A stretch of 32,805 nucleotides of DNA, from contig JAPKAV010000015.1 of the NCBI GenBank assembly GCA_028825115.1, positions 1-32,805 on the forward strand, written 5' to 3'. The notes beneath the pieces were generated by a model. That model saw nothing but the letters and a program-made list of their open reading frames with translations. It was not told the DNA's origin and searched no databases. Position numbers and translations under genes: made by a program. Shown here one piece after another: positions 25,728-32,805 of this stretch (position 1 is the stretch's first letter; each line of letters begins with the position of its first letter). This DNA is from Candidatus Nanopelagicales bacterium. Its GTDB lineage: Bacteria; Actinomycetota; Actinomycetes; S36-B12.

Positions 25728-25747
25728 CTTGGCTAGGGCTAGCCGAG
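25728..25747. promoter_or_regulatory. Inverted repeat in the divergent ferritin-like / helicase promoter region
   Basis: CTTGGCTAG (25728-25736) and CTAGCCGAG (25739-25747) form a 9-bp inverted repeat with one mismatch and a 2-nt centre. It lies between divergent genes, 6 bp before a TAGGGT -10-like box (25754-25759). It could be a regulator binding site. Confidence 0.45.
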
Positions 25748-25770
25748 CCCCCTTAGGGTATCGGGGTACC

Positions 25771-25830
25771 ATGAAATCAATGAGCCATTCGCTCAGGATC
25801 CCCGAAGCGGGCAGATTCCCGCCTCATTAA
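25771..25830 (+). other. Short ORF in the leader of the DEAD-box helicase gene
   Basis: ATG 25771 opens 19 codons (MKSMSHSLRIPEAGRFPPH) ending in TAA at 25828-25830, 14 nt before the helicase start. A hairpin GCGGG-CAGATT-CCCGC (25807-25822) lies inside it. TAGGGT at 25754-25759 could start the transcript a few bases before this ATG. It may be a regulatory leader peptide or chance. Confidence 0.4.
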
Positions 25831-25843
25831 CACTGGAGTTCTT

Positions 25844-27316
25844 CTGTCAACCACGATCGAAAACCCGCCGGAAAACCAGGCTGAAAATACGCCGGCACCG
25901 GCTAAATCATTTGCCGAACTCGGAGCGCACCCCAAAATTGTCTCCGCGCTTTCAGCTAAAGGCATTGATTTTGCCTTCCCCATCCAAGAAATGTGCATGT
26001 CCATGGCCCTTGATGGACGCGACATTATTGGCCAAGCCAAAACCGGAACTGGTAAAACATTAGGTTTCGGAGTGCCCCTACTCCAGCGCATGGAGATCCC
26101 TGGTGGATCAACACCACAGGCACTCGTTGTCTGCCCTACCCGCGAACTCGCATCCCAAGTTGCATCGGATCTCCAAATTGCCGGAAAGGACCTCGGCGTT
26201 CGCGTACTAGCCGTGTACGGCGGTCGCGCAATTGAGCCCCAGATCGATGCCCTCAAATCCGGAATCGATGTTGTGGTGGGAACCCCCGGTCGAATACTTG
26301 ACCTTGCCGGTCGTCGCGATCTTAATTTGGGCAGCGTCCGGGTACTTGTCATGGACGAAGCCGATGAAATGCTCGACATGGGCTTCCTCCCTGACGTCGA
26401 ACGAATTGTCGCAATGCTCCCCACCAACCGACAGACCATGTTGTTCTCGGCAACAATGCCGGGTCAAATTGTCAACCTGGCTCGCCGCTACATGTCACAG
26501 CCCACGCATATTCGCGCAAGTGATCCCAGCGATGAAAGTGCCATGGTTGACTCAATTGAGCAGCATGTATGGCGCGCCCATCCAATGGACAAGTTCGAAC
26601 TGGTTGCCCGAATTATGCAAGCAGATGGTCGTGGGCTCGCCATGATCTTTACTCGGACAAAGAGAAAAGCACAAAAGATTTACGACGATCTCACTGAGCG
26701 CGGCTTCGCCGTGGGAACTGTCCACGGCGATTTAGGCCAAGGCGCGCGTGAACAAGCCCTGCGTGCATTCCGCGCTGGCAAGATTGACATCCTTGTGGCA
26801 ACCGACGTGGCGGCTCGAGGCATTGACGTTGATGGTGTGACCCATGTAATCAACTTTGAGTGCCCAGAAGATGAAAAGGCCTACCTGCACCGAGTTGGGC
26901 GTACAGGTCGAGCGGGTAACTCTGGGGTTGCAGTGACGCTCGTTGATTGGGAAGACGTTGCCCGCTGGCAAATGATTGATCGTGCGCTCAAATTGCCGTT
27001 CAAGGATCCACTTGAGACCTATTCAACGAGTGAGCATGTGTACACCGGTCTTGGTATCCCAGCTGATGCGACTGGTCGCCTTGCAAAGGGTGAGCGGACC
27101 CGCGCTGGTCTTGGCGCTGAGAACCTTGAAGATATAGGTGGGAGGCCACCACAGCAAAAACCGCCGGCTCGCAAATCATCTGGAGGCAGGCCCCCGGCGC
27201 GGAAGCAATCCGCAACTAAAGCGCCCACGGGCGCATCTGAAGGCAATACCCCCAAAAACAAGCCAACGGGCAAAACCCGCGAACGTCGCCGGACCCGCAG
27301 CGGTGACGGAACCTAA
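25844..27316 (+). CDS. DEAD-box RNA helicase, probable CTG start
   Basis: This RNA helicase of about 490 residues has the Q-motif GIDFAFPIQ, motif I AKTGTGKT, PTRELA, TPGR, DEAD in VMDEADEMLDMGF, SAT, and in the second domain VATDVAARGIDVDGV and HRVGRTGRAG. After about residue 410 comes a Lys/Arg/Pro/Gly-rich disordered tail that probably binds RNA. The first in-frame ATG (25991) would cut off the Q-motif. The open frame upstream holds no ATG, GTG or TTG. CTG 25844 has GGAG 5 nt before it and gives a normal actinobacterial N-terminus (STTIENPPENQ...FAELGAHPKIVSAL). Its end overlaps the next gene by 14 bp. Confidence 0.9.
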   Translation: MSTTIENPPENQAENTPAPAKSFAELGAHPKIVSALSAKGIDFAFPIQEMCMSMALDGRDIIGQAKTGTGKTLGFGVPLLQRMEIPGGSTPQALVVCPTRELASQVASDLQIAGKDLGVRVLAVYGGRAIEPQIDALKSGIDVVVGTPGRILDLAGRRDLNLGSVRVLVMDEADEMLDMGFLPDVERIVAMLPTNRQTMLFSATMPGQIVNLARRYMSQPTHIRASDPSDESAMVDSIEQHVWRAHPMDKFELVARIMQADGRGLAMIFTRTKRKAQKIYDDLTERGFAVGTVHGDLGQGAREQALRAFRAGKIDILVATDVAARGIDVDGVTHVINFECPEDEKAYLHRVGRTGRAGNSGVAVTLVDWEDVARWQMIDRALKLPFKDPLETYSTSEHVYTGLGIPADATGRLAKGERTRAGLGAENLEDIGGRPPQQKPPARKSSGGRPPARKQSATKAPTGASEGNTPKNKPTGKTRERRRTRSGDGT

Positions 27317-27689
27317 TTTCACACGTGAGCTTGCGCGCACCCGCGAATGTGCGCGCTTGGCGCGGGATTTCCTCGAAGTACACGTGTTAGCTTCACCTGC
27401 AAGAGACTCCTTGGAACTCGTTACATCTGAACTGGTCACGAATGCCTTTACACACGGGATCGGTGAAATCCACATCGCACTTGAATCTGGTCCGCAATCG
27501 AAGTGGACTGTCCGCGTGAGTAGCGATTTCGACGCATCAGCCGGTCCTCCAGATCTGGGTGTTCAGAAAGTTCGTGATGACCTTGCCGAAAACGGGCGGG
27601 GTCTACAGGTTGTTGGTGCAGTGAGTTCACAGCGGGGATGGGATATCGCCGGCCCAACCCTGGTCGTGTGGGCAACAATTTCACAATAA
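27303..27689 (+). CDS. Anti-sigma-factor-type histidine kinase-like ATPase (RsbW-like)
   Basis: This 128-residue protein has a GHKL ATP-binding fold: LELVTSELVTNAFTHG is the N-box, and DDLAENGRGLQVVGAVSSQRGW is the G-box region with the usual Trp. Single-domain proteins of this type in actinobacteria act as anti-sigma or anti-anti-sigma kinases. No sigma or anti-sigma partner is adjacent. GTG 27303 lies within the end of the helicase gene (14-bp overlap); a longer frame from 27138 would lie inside the helicase tail and is unlikely. The overlap implies co-expression with the helicase. Confidence 0.83.
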   Translation: MTEPNFTRELARTRECARLARDFLEVHVLASPARDSLELVTSELVTNAFTHGIGEIHIALESGPQSKWTVRVSSDFDASAGPPDLGVQKVRDDLAENGRGLQVVGAVSSQRGWDIAGPTLVVWATISQ

Positions 27690-27710
27690 CTAGTGGATAC
27701 TAGTGAATAA

Positions 27711-28463
27711 CTAAAGAGTCGTGTAACTCGCCCAAATAAGTAGTGACGAGAACAAAACCACCGCGAAGGCGAACCAGCCGAGCCTCGCTACCTTGACACT
27801 CGGCAACTCCTCACGGAAAACTCCCATCAGAACCGCGCCTCCAAGGAATCCCGTGGGAATAGCAACCCACAATTCGTTAGGTGGTGGTGCGATAAATGAC
27901 AACAGAAGCCCCAATGCAAGGGCGGCCGAAAGAAGCCATCTATCTTCCCTGCGGAAATGCTTCGGGTGAGCACGCGCCATTCCCCGATCGGTCAAAATGA
28001 AATGCAAGCTCATGACCACCGCGAAAAGAACAGCGAAGTCTGCGCCAATTTCAATCCGGTCAAAATTCGTATACGCGAAAATAAGGCTGAGAAGCGCAAT
28101 CATGCCCAGATGAATCCGGTAAAGCTGTTTCGAACTATTTGGCTTCGACTCGGCTTTGACGTCCAGAAAATAGAACGTAACCAAGCCGATGAGCGCCACG
28201 AAGAACAAAGCTGATTGAATAAATAAATCCGGGAGCGCTTCGGCCAGCCCAGCCCGGTTGAACGCTTCTTCACCGTTGGCTAATTCTGGCAACAAATGCA
28301 CGAACACGTAGGCGATTGCTACCCCTCCGGCAAATGAGGCGATGGCATCCTGGCGACTCGATGTTCGATTAAGTAGTGTGCTGTCAAGAATGCGGGGGGC
28401 AAATATGTGTGTGAGTGATACAAATGCAGTTAATCCAATTGCGATAACCCACGTAGTATTCAC
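27711..28463 (-). CDS. ZIP-like polytopic membrane protein
   Basis: This 250-residue protein has about eight membrane helices. ASFAGGVAIAYVFVHLLPELANGEE resembles the ZIP metal transporter helix with His and Glu at the HxxPE site. A second motif VMSLHFILTDRG carries a His, but the usual ZIP helix 5 HNxxDG motif is not seen, so zinc transport is uncertain. Other loops are basic. GTG 28463 has TACAGT exactly 6 nt upstream. It is convergent with the RsbW-like gene (21 bp between stops) and lies 18 bp downstream of the acyl-CoA dehydrogenase stop. Confidence 0.72.
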   Translation of the reverse strand: MNTTWVIAIGLTAFVSLTHIFAPRILDSTLLNRTSSRQDAIASFAGGVAIAYVFVHLLPELANGEEAFNRAGLAEALPDLFIQSALFFVALIGLVTFYFLDVKAESKPNSSKQLYRIHLGMIALLSLIFAYTNFDRIEIGADFAVLFAVVMSLHFILTDRGMARAHPKHFRREDRWLLSAALALGLLLSFIAPPPNELWVAIPTGFLGGAVLMGVFREELPSVKVARLGWFAFAVVLFSSLLIWASYTTL

Positions 28464-28469
28464 CCGGCC

Positions 28470-28475
28470 ACTGTA
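28470..28475 (-). promoter_or_regulatory. Leaderless -10 box for the ZIP-like gene
   Basis: TACAGT on the minus strand, a 6-nt spacer (GGCCGG), then GTG at 28463. It lies in the 18-bp gap after the acyl-CoA dehydrogenase gene. Confidence 0.6.
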
Positions 28476-28481
28476 CTTGCA

Positions 28482-29687
28482 TTAACCCTTAAGCTTGTAT
28501 TCCTCCACCAGCCGGCGCGAAATGATCATCTTTTGAATATCGGCGGTACCTTCACCAATCATGAGCATGGGAGCCTCGCGGTAAAGACGTTCAATTTCGT
28601 ATTCCTTTGAGTAACCGTAACCACCGTGAATCCGGAATGAATCCTCAACAACTTCCTTGCAGTATTCGCTGGCTAAAAACTTTGCCATGCCGGACTCAAG
28701 GTCGTTGCGAGCGCCACTGTCTTTAAGACGTGCTGCCATAACCATCATTTGGTGGGCTGCTTCTACTTTTGTCGCCATATCAGCCAGTCGAAAAGCAACT
28801 GCCTGGTGCTCAATAATTGCTTTGCCAAAAGTGACCCGTAGTTGCGCGTATTCGATCCCTAGTTCAAATGCCCGAATGGCGACTCCGCAGGCGCGGGCCG
28901 CCACGTTAACGCGCCCCACTTCCACCCCGTCCATCATTTGATAGAAACCCTTACCCGCTTCGCCACCTAAAAGGTCCTCATTGGAAAGCTGGAGGTCGTC
29001 CATGATCAATTCCGTAGTGTCAACGCCCTTGTAACCCATTTTTTCGATCTTGCCGGGAATGTTTAGCCCTGGTCGTACTTCACCGAATCCCTCCGGCTTT
29101 TCAACTAGAAAAGTTGACATACGCTTGTACACACTTGATTCAGCGGGCGCTGCATCATCTGTCCGCACCAATACCGCCACCAGAGTTGAGGAACCGCCAT
29201 TAGTCACCCACATTTTCTGGCCGGTAATGGCATAGCCGTCAGCGTTTTTCACACCCTTAGAGGTGATCGCTGCCACATCGGAGCCACAATTGGGCTCACT
29301 CATACTGAATGCGCCGCGAACTTCACCCGTTGCCATGCGGGGCAAGTATTTCTCTTTTTGTTCTTGTGTTCCGTGGTGCATGATCATGTACGCAACAATA
29401 AAGTGAGTATTAATGACTCCACTGACACTCATCCAACCGCGAGCAATTTCTTCCACTACGAGAACATAGGTAAGTAAAGACTCACCCAAACCGCCGTACT
29501 CCTCCGGAATCATGAGTCCAAATACCCCAAGTTCTTTTAGTCCATCAACAATTGCCTGTGGGTATTCATCATTATGCTCGAGTTCGTTGGCAACCGGAAG
29601 AATCTCATTGTTTACGAAATCGCGAACCGCACTCAGGATTTCAGTCTGAATGTCGGTCATTCCTTCGGTATAAGCCAAGCGTGTCAT
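28482..29687 (-). CDS. Acyl-CoA dehydrogenase
   Basis: This 401-residue FAD enzyme introduces a 2,3 double bond into an acyl-CoA and passes electrons to ETF. It has MSEPNCGSDVAAI and KMWVTNGG (flavin/substrate site), RVTFGKAIIEHQAVAF, HGGYGYSKEYEIERLYREA and the catalytic Glu in MIGEGTADIQ. The latter position is that of short- and medium-chain or isovaleryl-type enzymes. ATG 29687 has GGGGA 6 nt upstream. It follows the CitE-like lyase by 26 bp. In mycobacteria a CitE-like lyase and an acyl-CoA dehydrogenase occur together in a leucine or branched acyl breakdown cluster (inference). Confidence 0.93.
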   Translation of the reverse strand: MTRLAYTEGMTDIQTEILSAVRDFVNNEILPVANELEHNDEYPQAIVDGLKELGVFGLMIPEEYGGLGESLLTYVLVVEEIARGWMSVSGVINTHFIVAYMIMHHGTQEQKEKYLPRMATGEVRGAFSMSEPNCGSDVAAITSKGVKNADGYAITGQKMWVTNGGSSTLVAVLVRTDDAAPAESSVYKRMSTFLVEKPEGFGEVRPGLNIPGKIEKMGYKGVDTTELIMDDLQLSNEDLLGGEAGKGFYQMMDGVEVGRVNVAARACGVAIRAFELGIEYAQLRVTFGKAIIEHQAVAFRLADMATKVEAAHQMMVMAARLKDSGARNDLESGMAKFLASEYCKEVVEDSFRIHGGYGYSKEYEIERLYREAPMLMIGEGTADIQKMIISRRLVEEYKLKG

Positions 29688-29713
29688 GTTTTCCCCTATT
29701 CAGGTTGTTGCGT

Positions 29714-30679
29714 TTATTCAGGTACTACGAATTGTTGGGTGCGGGTCAGTCCGGCCGCCCTACCTTTGGCTGCCATAACCAAAGCCATCTTGCGTGAAGC
29801 TTCGTCGATCATTTCGTCACCCAACATCGCCGCGCCTTTTGCGCCACCACTTGCCGAGGTGAAGTAGCCATATGCGTCCAGGATCATTTCCGCGTGATCG
29901 TAATCTTGTTGATCCGGTGAATAGATTTCGTTTGCAGCCTCAACCTGACCGGGGTGAAGTGCCCACTTCCCGTCAAATCCGAGTGCTGCTGAGCGCCCCG
30001 CAACCCGACGGAACCCCTCCACGTCTTTTATCTGCAGGTAGGGGCCATCAATTGCCTGTTTGTTGTAGGCACGCGCCGCCATGAGAATCCGCATCAAGAT
30101 GTAATGATAAGCGTCCCCAGTGTCGTATCCGGTGGGCTGCTCGCCAACCACGAGTGACTTCATATTAATGCTCGCCATAAAGTCGGCCGGTCCAAAGATG
30201 ATCGTTTCTACTCGTGGACTCGCTTGAGCAATTGCATCAACGTTGATTAGCCCGAGTGCATTTTCAATTTGAGCCTCGATACCAATACCGCCCACCTCGA
30301 GGCCATTCGATTTCTCCAATTGGGTAAGGAGCAGATCCAGAGCAATTATTTGGTCAGCGGTCTGCACTTTAGGCAACATTATTGCATCAAGATTCGCACC
30401 GGCTCCTTCAACAACTTCAATGACGTCGGAGTATGTCCATTGGGTGGTCCAGTCGTTAACACGGACCGCCCGGATTTTGCTCTCGTATCCACCTTCGTTG
30501 AGGGCCGCGACAATGTTCTTGCGGGCCTGCGGTTTGGCAAGTGGGGCGACCGCATCTTCAATATCCATGAACACTTGATCCACCGGCAGGGTGCGCGCTT
30601 TATCTAACATTTTCACGCTACTACCTGGGACAGCAAGGTTTGAGCGGCGGGGACGCAGTTCTCGTGAAGTGATGGACAT
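29714..30679 (-). CDS. HpcH/HpaI (CitE-like) CoA-ester lyase
   Basis: This 321-residue TIM-barrel lyase has RRSNLAVPGSS, MDIEDAVAPLAKPQAR, IMLPKVQTADQI, IEAQIENALGLINVDAIAQ and IIFGPADFMASI, which place it in the citrate-lyase-beta/malyl-CoA lyase family. The metal-binding Glu and Asp are in place. It splits a 3-hydroxyacyl-CoA such as malyl-, citramalyl- or 3-hydroxy-3-methylglutaryl-CoA; which one cannot be told. It is not part of a citrate lyase complex (no citD/citF here). ATG 30679 has TAACAT exactly 6 nt upstream. It is the first gene of a two-gene unit with the acyl-CoA dehydrogenase. Confidence 0.88.
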   Translation of the reverse strand: MSITSRELRPRRSNLAVPGSSVKMLDKARTLPVDQVFMDIEDAVAPLAKPQARKNIVAALNEGGYESKIRAVRVNDWTTQWTYSDVIEVVEGAGANLDAIMLPKVQTADQIIALDLLLTQLEKSNGLEVGGIGIEAQIENALGLINVDAIAQASPRVETIIFGPADFMASINMKSLVVGEQPTGYDTGDAYHYILMRILMAARAYNKQAIDGPYLQIKDVEGFRRVAGRSAALGFDGKWALHPGQVEAANEIYSPDQQDYDHAEMILDAYGYFTSASGGAKGAAMLGDEMIDEASRKMALVMAAKGRAAGLTRTQQFVVPE

Positions 30680-30685
30680 ATGAGG

Positions 30686-30691
30686 ATGTTA
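30686..30691 (-). promoter_or_regulatory. Leaderless -10 box for the CitE-like lyase
   Basis: TAACAT on the minus strand, a 6-nt spacer (CCTCAT), then ATG at 30679. Confidence 0.62.
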
Positions 30692-30732
30692 GCGAGGCGT
30701 CTTTCCTCTCGCCCGGTCAAAGCCCCCTCGAT

Positions 30733-30738
30733 TAGGTC
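30733..30738 (+). promoter_or_regulatory. Possible leaderless -10 box for the MFS transporter
   Basis: TAGGTC, a 6-nt spacer (ACACCT), then ATG at 30745. The last position is C instead of T, so the match is weaker than the others. Confidence 0.42.
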
Positions 30739-30744
30739 ACACCT

Positions 30745-32001
30745 ATGCTGTGGTGGGTGTCCAGCCCTGAACTCGGCCGATCCGCCCTACGGCGGGCCCG
30801 CGGAGTCACCATCTATCTCTTCTTTTTCAACGGGATTTCCCTGAGCACTTTGACCCCTCGGTTGGCCGATCTGCAGGGCCAGCTGAATATGTCAGATCTG
30901 GCCCTTGGTCTCGTTCTTAGCGCGGGAGCAGCCGGTGGTCTGTTCTTTGGCCCATTTGCAGCCATAGGCATGCGTCGATTTGGCAGTGGCCAGTTTTCCA
31001 TGATCGCACTGGTATTCCTACTACCGCTATTGCCCCTTATGGGCCTGGCCCCGAGCGTTTTCGTTCTCGGCCTGGTTATTTTCGCAATCGGAGCCGTCGA
31101 CTCGGTACTTGATGCGGCCCAAAATGCCCACGGCCTCAACGTTCAAAAGCTGTATCGACGCTCGATCATTAATAATATGCATGCGTTTTGGGCTTTGGGG
31201 ACGGTCGTAGGTGCGTTGATCGGAGCAATCACTCTTGCGCTGAACATCTCACTTACCTGGACACTGTCTTTTGTTGCGGCCGTGGGACTACTTGGCGCAC
31301 TGGCCACTTTTCGTTGGGTACTTCCCAAAAACTGGAACAGTGCTAGCGGCAACGTGGATCTGCCCCGCGAAATCCAGGCCGAACACCTACTCTCACTTGA
31401 TCCCAGTGCAGTTGCCCCGGCGACATCAGTTGCTCGATTTGGCATCAGTGCCCTTCCCCTTGTGCTCACTGCGATTGGGTTGCTGACCGTTCTCGCCATC
31501 ATCGTTGAAGAAGTCCCACAACGTTGGTCATCGATTTACTTCACTGACCTTGGAGTTGATCCGAGTCGAGTTGGTCTTGGTGTAGTCGCCTTCACCATTT
31601 CGTTGACCATTGGACGATTCATTGGTGATATTTTCGTAAATCGGTTCGGCGAGCGACTCGTTGCACAAGTCAGCATGGGTATCACAGCCGTAGCGCTTTC
31701 CTGTGCACTCGTCGCCGGCAGTTACTATGCCTACATTGGCGCATGCATTGTCGTTGGACTCGGCGTTGCTACTCTTTTTCCCGCTGCCATGCACGCAGCT
31801 ACCTTTGTCAAAGGCGTCAGTCCCGAAACCGCAATCACCGTCGTTAGCTGGATTTCTCGCGCCGGCTTCGTGTTCGCACCATTCATGGTGGGCCTTATTG
31901 CCGAGCAAGTGGGTGTGAGCTGGGGGATTTCAATTGCCGTCGTTGCGGCATTGATTTTGATCCCACTTTCGCGGATATTGCGAGCCAAAACTGAACGCTA
32001 A
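30745..32001 (+). CDS. Major facilitator superfamily transporter
   Basis: This 418-residue protein has 12 predicted membrane helices. The first half has the MFS loop-2-like GMRRFGSGQF, and the repeat in the second half has FVNRFGERL. AVDSVLDAAQNAHGLNVQ is characteristic of a sugar/drug-like MFS branch found in actinobacteria and related to fucose/glucose permease-like proteins, though the substrate cannot be set. It is divergent from the CitE-like gene across a 65-bp gap. ATG 30745 has no ribosome binding site, which agrees with leaderless expression. It is convergent with the EamA gene (10 bp between stops). Confidence 0.9.
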   Translation: MLWWVSSPELGRSALRRARGVTIYLFFFNGISLSTLTPRLADLQGQLNMSDLALGLVLSAGAAGGLFFGPFAAIGMRRFGSGQFSMIALVFLLPLLPLMGLAPSVFVLGLVIFAIGAVDSVLDAAQNAHGLNVQKLYRRSIINNMHAFWALGTVVGALIGAITLALNISLTWTLSFVAAVGLLGALATFRWVLPKNWNSASGNVDLPREIQAEHLLSLDPSAVAPATSVARFGISALPLVLTAIGLLTVLAIIVEEVPQRWSSIYFTDLGVDPSRVGLGVVAFTISLTIGRFIGDIFVNRFGERLVAQVSMGITAVALSCALVAGSYYAYIGACIVVGLGVATLFPAAMHAATFVKGVSPETAITVVSWISRAGFVFAPFMVGLIAEQVGVSWGISIAVVAALILIPLSRILRAKTER

Positions 32002-32011
32002 TCCACATTTT

Positions 32012-32805
32012 TTAGATAGGGGAAGTTTCCATCGGAGTTTCGCTCTTAGGGTTTGACTTGATCACGAGAATCACCCCGGCCAGAATTAGGGCGGCTGCAG
32101 GATAAATCGCAGCCAGTGGGGCTTGTCCAAGCCAAATGGCTGCGACGAGTGCCGCGCCAGGCATCTCAAATAAAATCGCAAGTGAAACAAACGTGGCAGA
32201 AGAACGGGCTAATACCTTGTTCATCAATGTATGGCCGAGAAGTTGCGCTCCCAAAGTAATTCCAAGGATCATCAGCCATGCCTCGAGTTCAAACCCAATT
32301 AACTCTTGTTCGAACACGAACACCAGTGGCAAGATTGTGAGTGCTGCAACCGCATAAAGCGGAAAAGTCATAGTCGCCGTTGGCACACTCTTTCGCACTT
32401 CCGCCCCAACCGACATGTACGCAGCAGCGAAAATAGCGCCAGCTAGCGCTAATGCATCACCGATCAAATGATTGGCGTCCATCCGAATATCGACCCCGGT
32501 CAACACCAAGACCCCACCGAGTGCGATCCAAATCCCGACCCATGATCCACGGCTAATTCGGACGCCGCGAGCTCGGGCAATGAATGCCGCCCAGATTGGT
32601 TGGGTGGAAACCAGAGCTGTCGATGCGGCTACGGAGGTAAACACCAAGGACGGAATCCAGGTCGCAAAGTGCAGACCCAAAAAAAATCCTGAGACCGCGG
32701 TCAGGCGCCACTCTCTGCTGGTCAGGCGTCGGAGGGATTTTCGGTCTTTAAGCCCCACCCACACCCCGGTAAGGCCGCTGCCAATCAGGCAGCGCCAAAA
32801 TGCGA
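32012..32805 (-). CDS. EamA/DMT-family transporter (5' end outside window)
   Basis: At least 263 residues with about eight visible membrane helices are seen; the frame stays open to the window edge, so the first GTG (32764) is not necessarily the start. AFWRCLIGSGLTG, FATWIPSLVFTSVAASTALVSTQPIWAAFIAR and the second-half repeat MLILGITLGAQLLGHTLMNKVL, LFEMPGAALVAAIWLGQ mark the two EamA repeats. Such proteins export metabolites or take up amino acids; the substrate is unknown. It ends with a polar tail (SNPKSETPMETS). Confidence 0.88.
   Translation of the reverse strand, partial: AFWRCLIGSGLTGVWVGLKDRKSLRRLTSREWRLTAVSGFFLGLHFATWIPSLVFTSVAASTALVSTQPIWAAFIARARGVRISRGSWVGIWIALGGVLVLTGVDIRMDANHLIGDALALAGAIFAAAYMSVGAEVRKSVPTATMTFPLYAVAALTILPLVFVFEQELIGFELEAWLMILGITLGAQLLGHTLMNKVLARSSATFVSLAILFEMPGAALVAAIWLGQAPLAAIYPAAALILAGVILVIKSNPKSETPMETSPI

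Noticed and set aside
27689-27708. Tandem ACTAGTGGAT / ACTAGTGAAT repeat between convergent genes
   Set aside because: There are only two imperfect 10-nt copies with no insertion or attachment site features; chance is likely.

Overview
This window comes from an actinomycete (Actinomycetota) with moderate GC, about half G+C judged by eye. The evidence is several protein families found mostly in that phylum (DUF3039, DUF3107 and DUF5302 types), a GTP-dependent PEP carboxykinase, the prfB-ftsE-ftsX-M23-smpB-ssrA order, a Tad locus of the mycobacterial Rv3654c-Rv3659c kind, and many leaderless promoters. I cannot name the genus; an aquatic, lower-GC actinobacterial lineage would fit. I see no prophage, insertion sequence, CRISPR array, rRNA or tRNA.

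Layout. 1-3516: the tail of a probable class V aminotransferase-like gene, a secreted GH18 hydrolase, an IclR regulator and an HdeD-like membrane protein ending in a strong terminator. 3622-6173: a polar amino acid ABC importer in the order binding lipoprotein, permease, ATPase; the permease frame is broken at an A8 run. 6274-8284: DUF3039, a thioredoxin-like protein and ornithine carbamoyltransferase. 8297-12427: pckG, then a CsoR/CstR-like repressor divergent from an AhpD-like protein with a palindromic operator between them, then an S51 peptidase overlapping trmB. 12487-14886: a GC-richer patch with an unusual dihydropteroate-synthase-like protein of mosaic composition, a lipoprotein, DUF5302 and TspO. 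14925-19976 (minus strand): prfB, ftsE, ftsX, an M23 peptidase, smpB and tmRNA, which combine cell-division wall hydrolysis with translation termination and rescue. 20012-23009: a decayed Tad pilus locus in which tadA is broken by a nonsense codon, a frameshift and a C-terminal deletion, tadB is missing and tadC looks truncated, while the pilin and three TadE/TadG-like genes stay open. 23120-27689: an alpha/beta hydrolase divergent from a TetR regulator, DUF3107, a ferritin-like protein, a DEAD-box helicase with a short upstream ORF and an apparent CTG start, and an anti-sigma-type ATPase. 27711-32805: a ZIP-like membrane protein, an acyl-CoA dehydrogenase with a CitE-like lyase, an MFS transporter and a truncated EamA transporter.

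A recurring feature ties the window together. Eleven genes have TAnnnT placed exactly 6 nt before ATG or GTG, and one more has a near match. This is the geometry of a -10 box that makes leaderless mRNA. It fixes several start codons here, including three that a longest-ORF rule would place wrongly. No intergenic stretch exceeds 300 bases. The longest, 7008-7255 and 13768-13998, hold nothing I can identify beyond promoter-like motifs.
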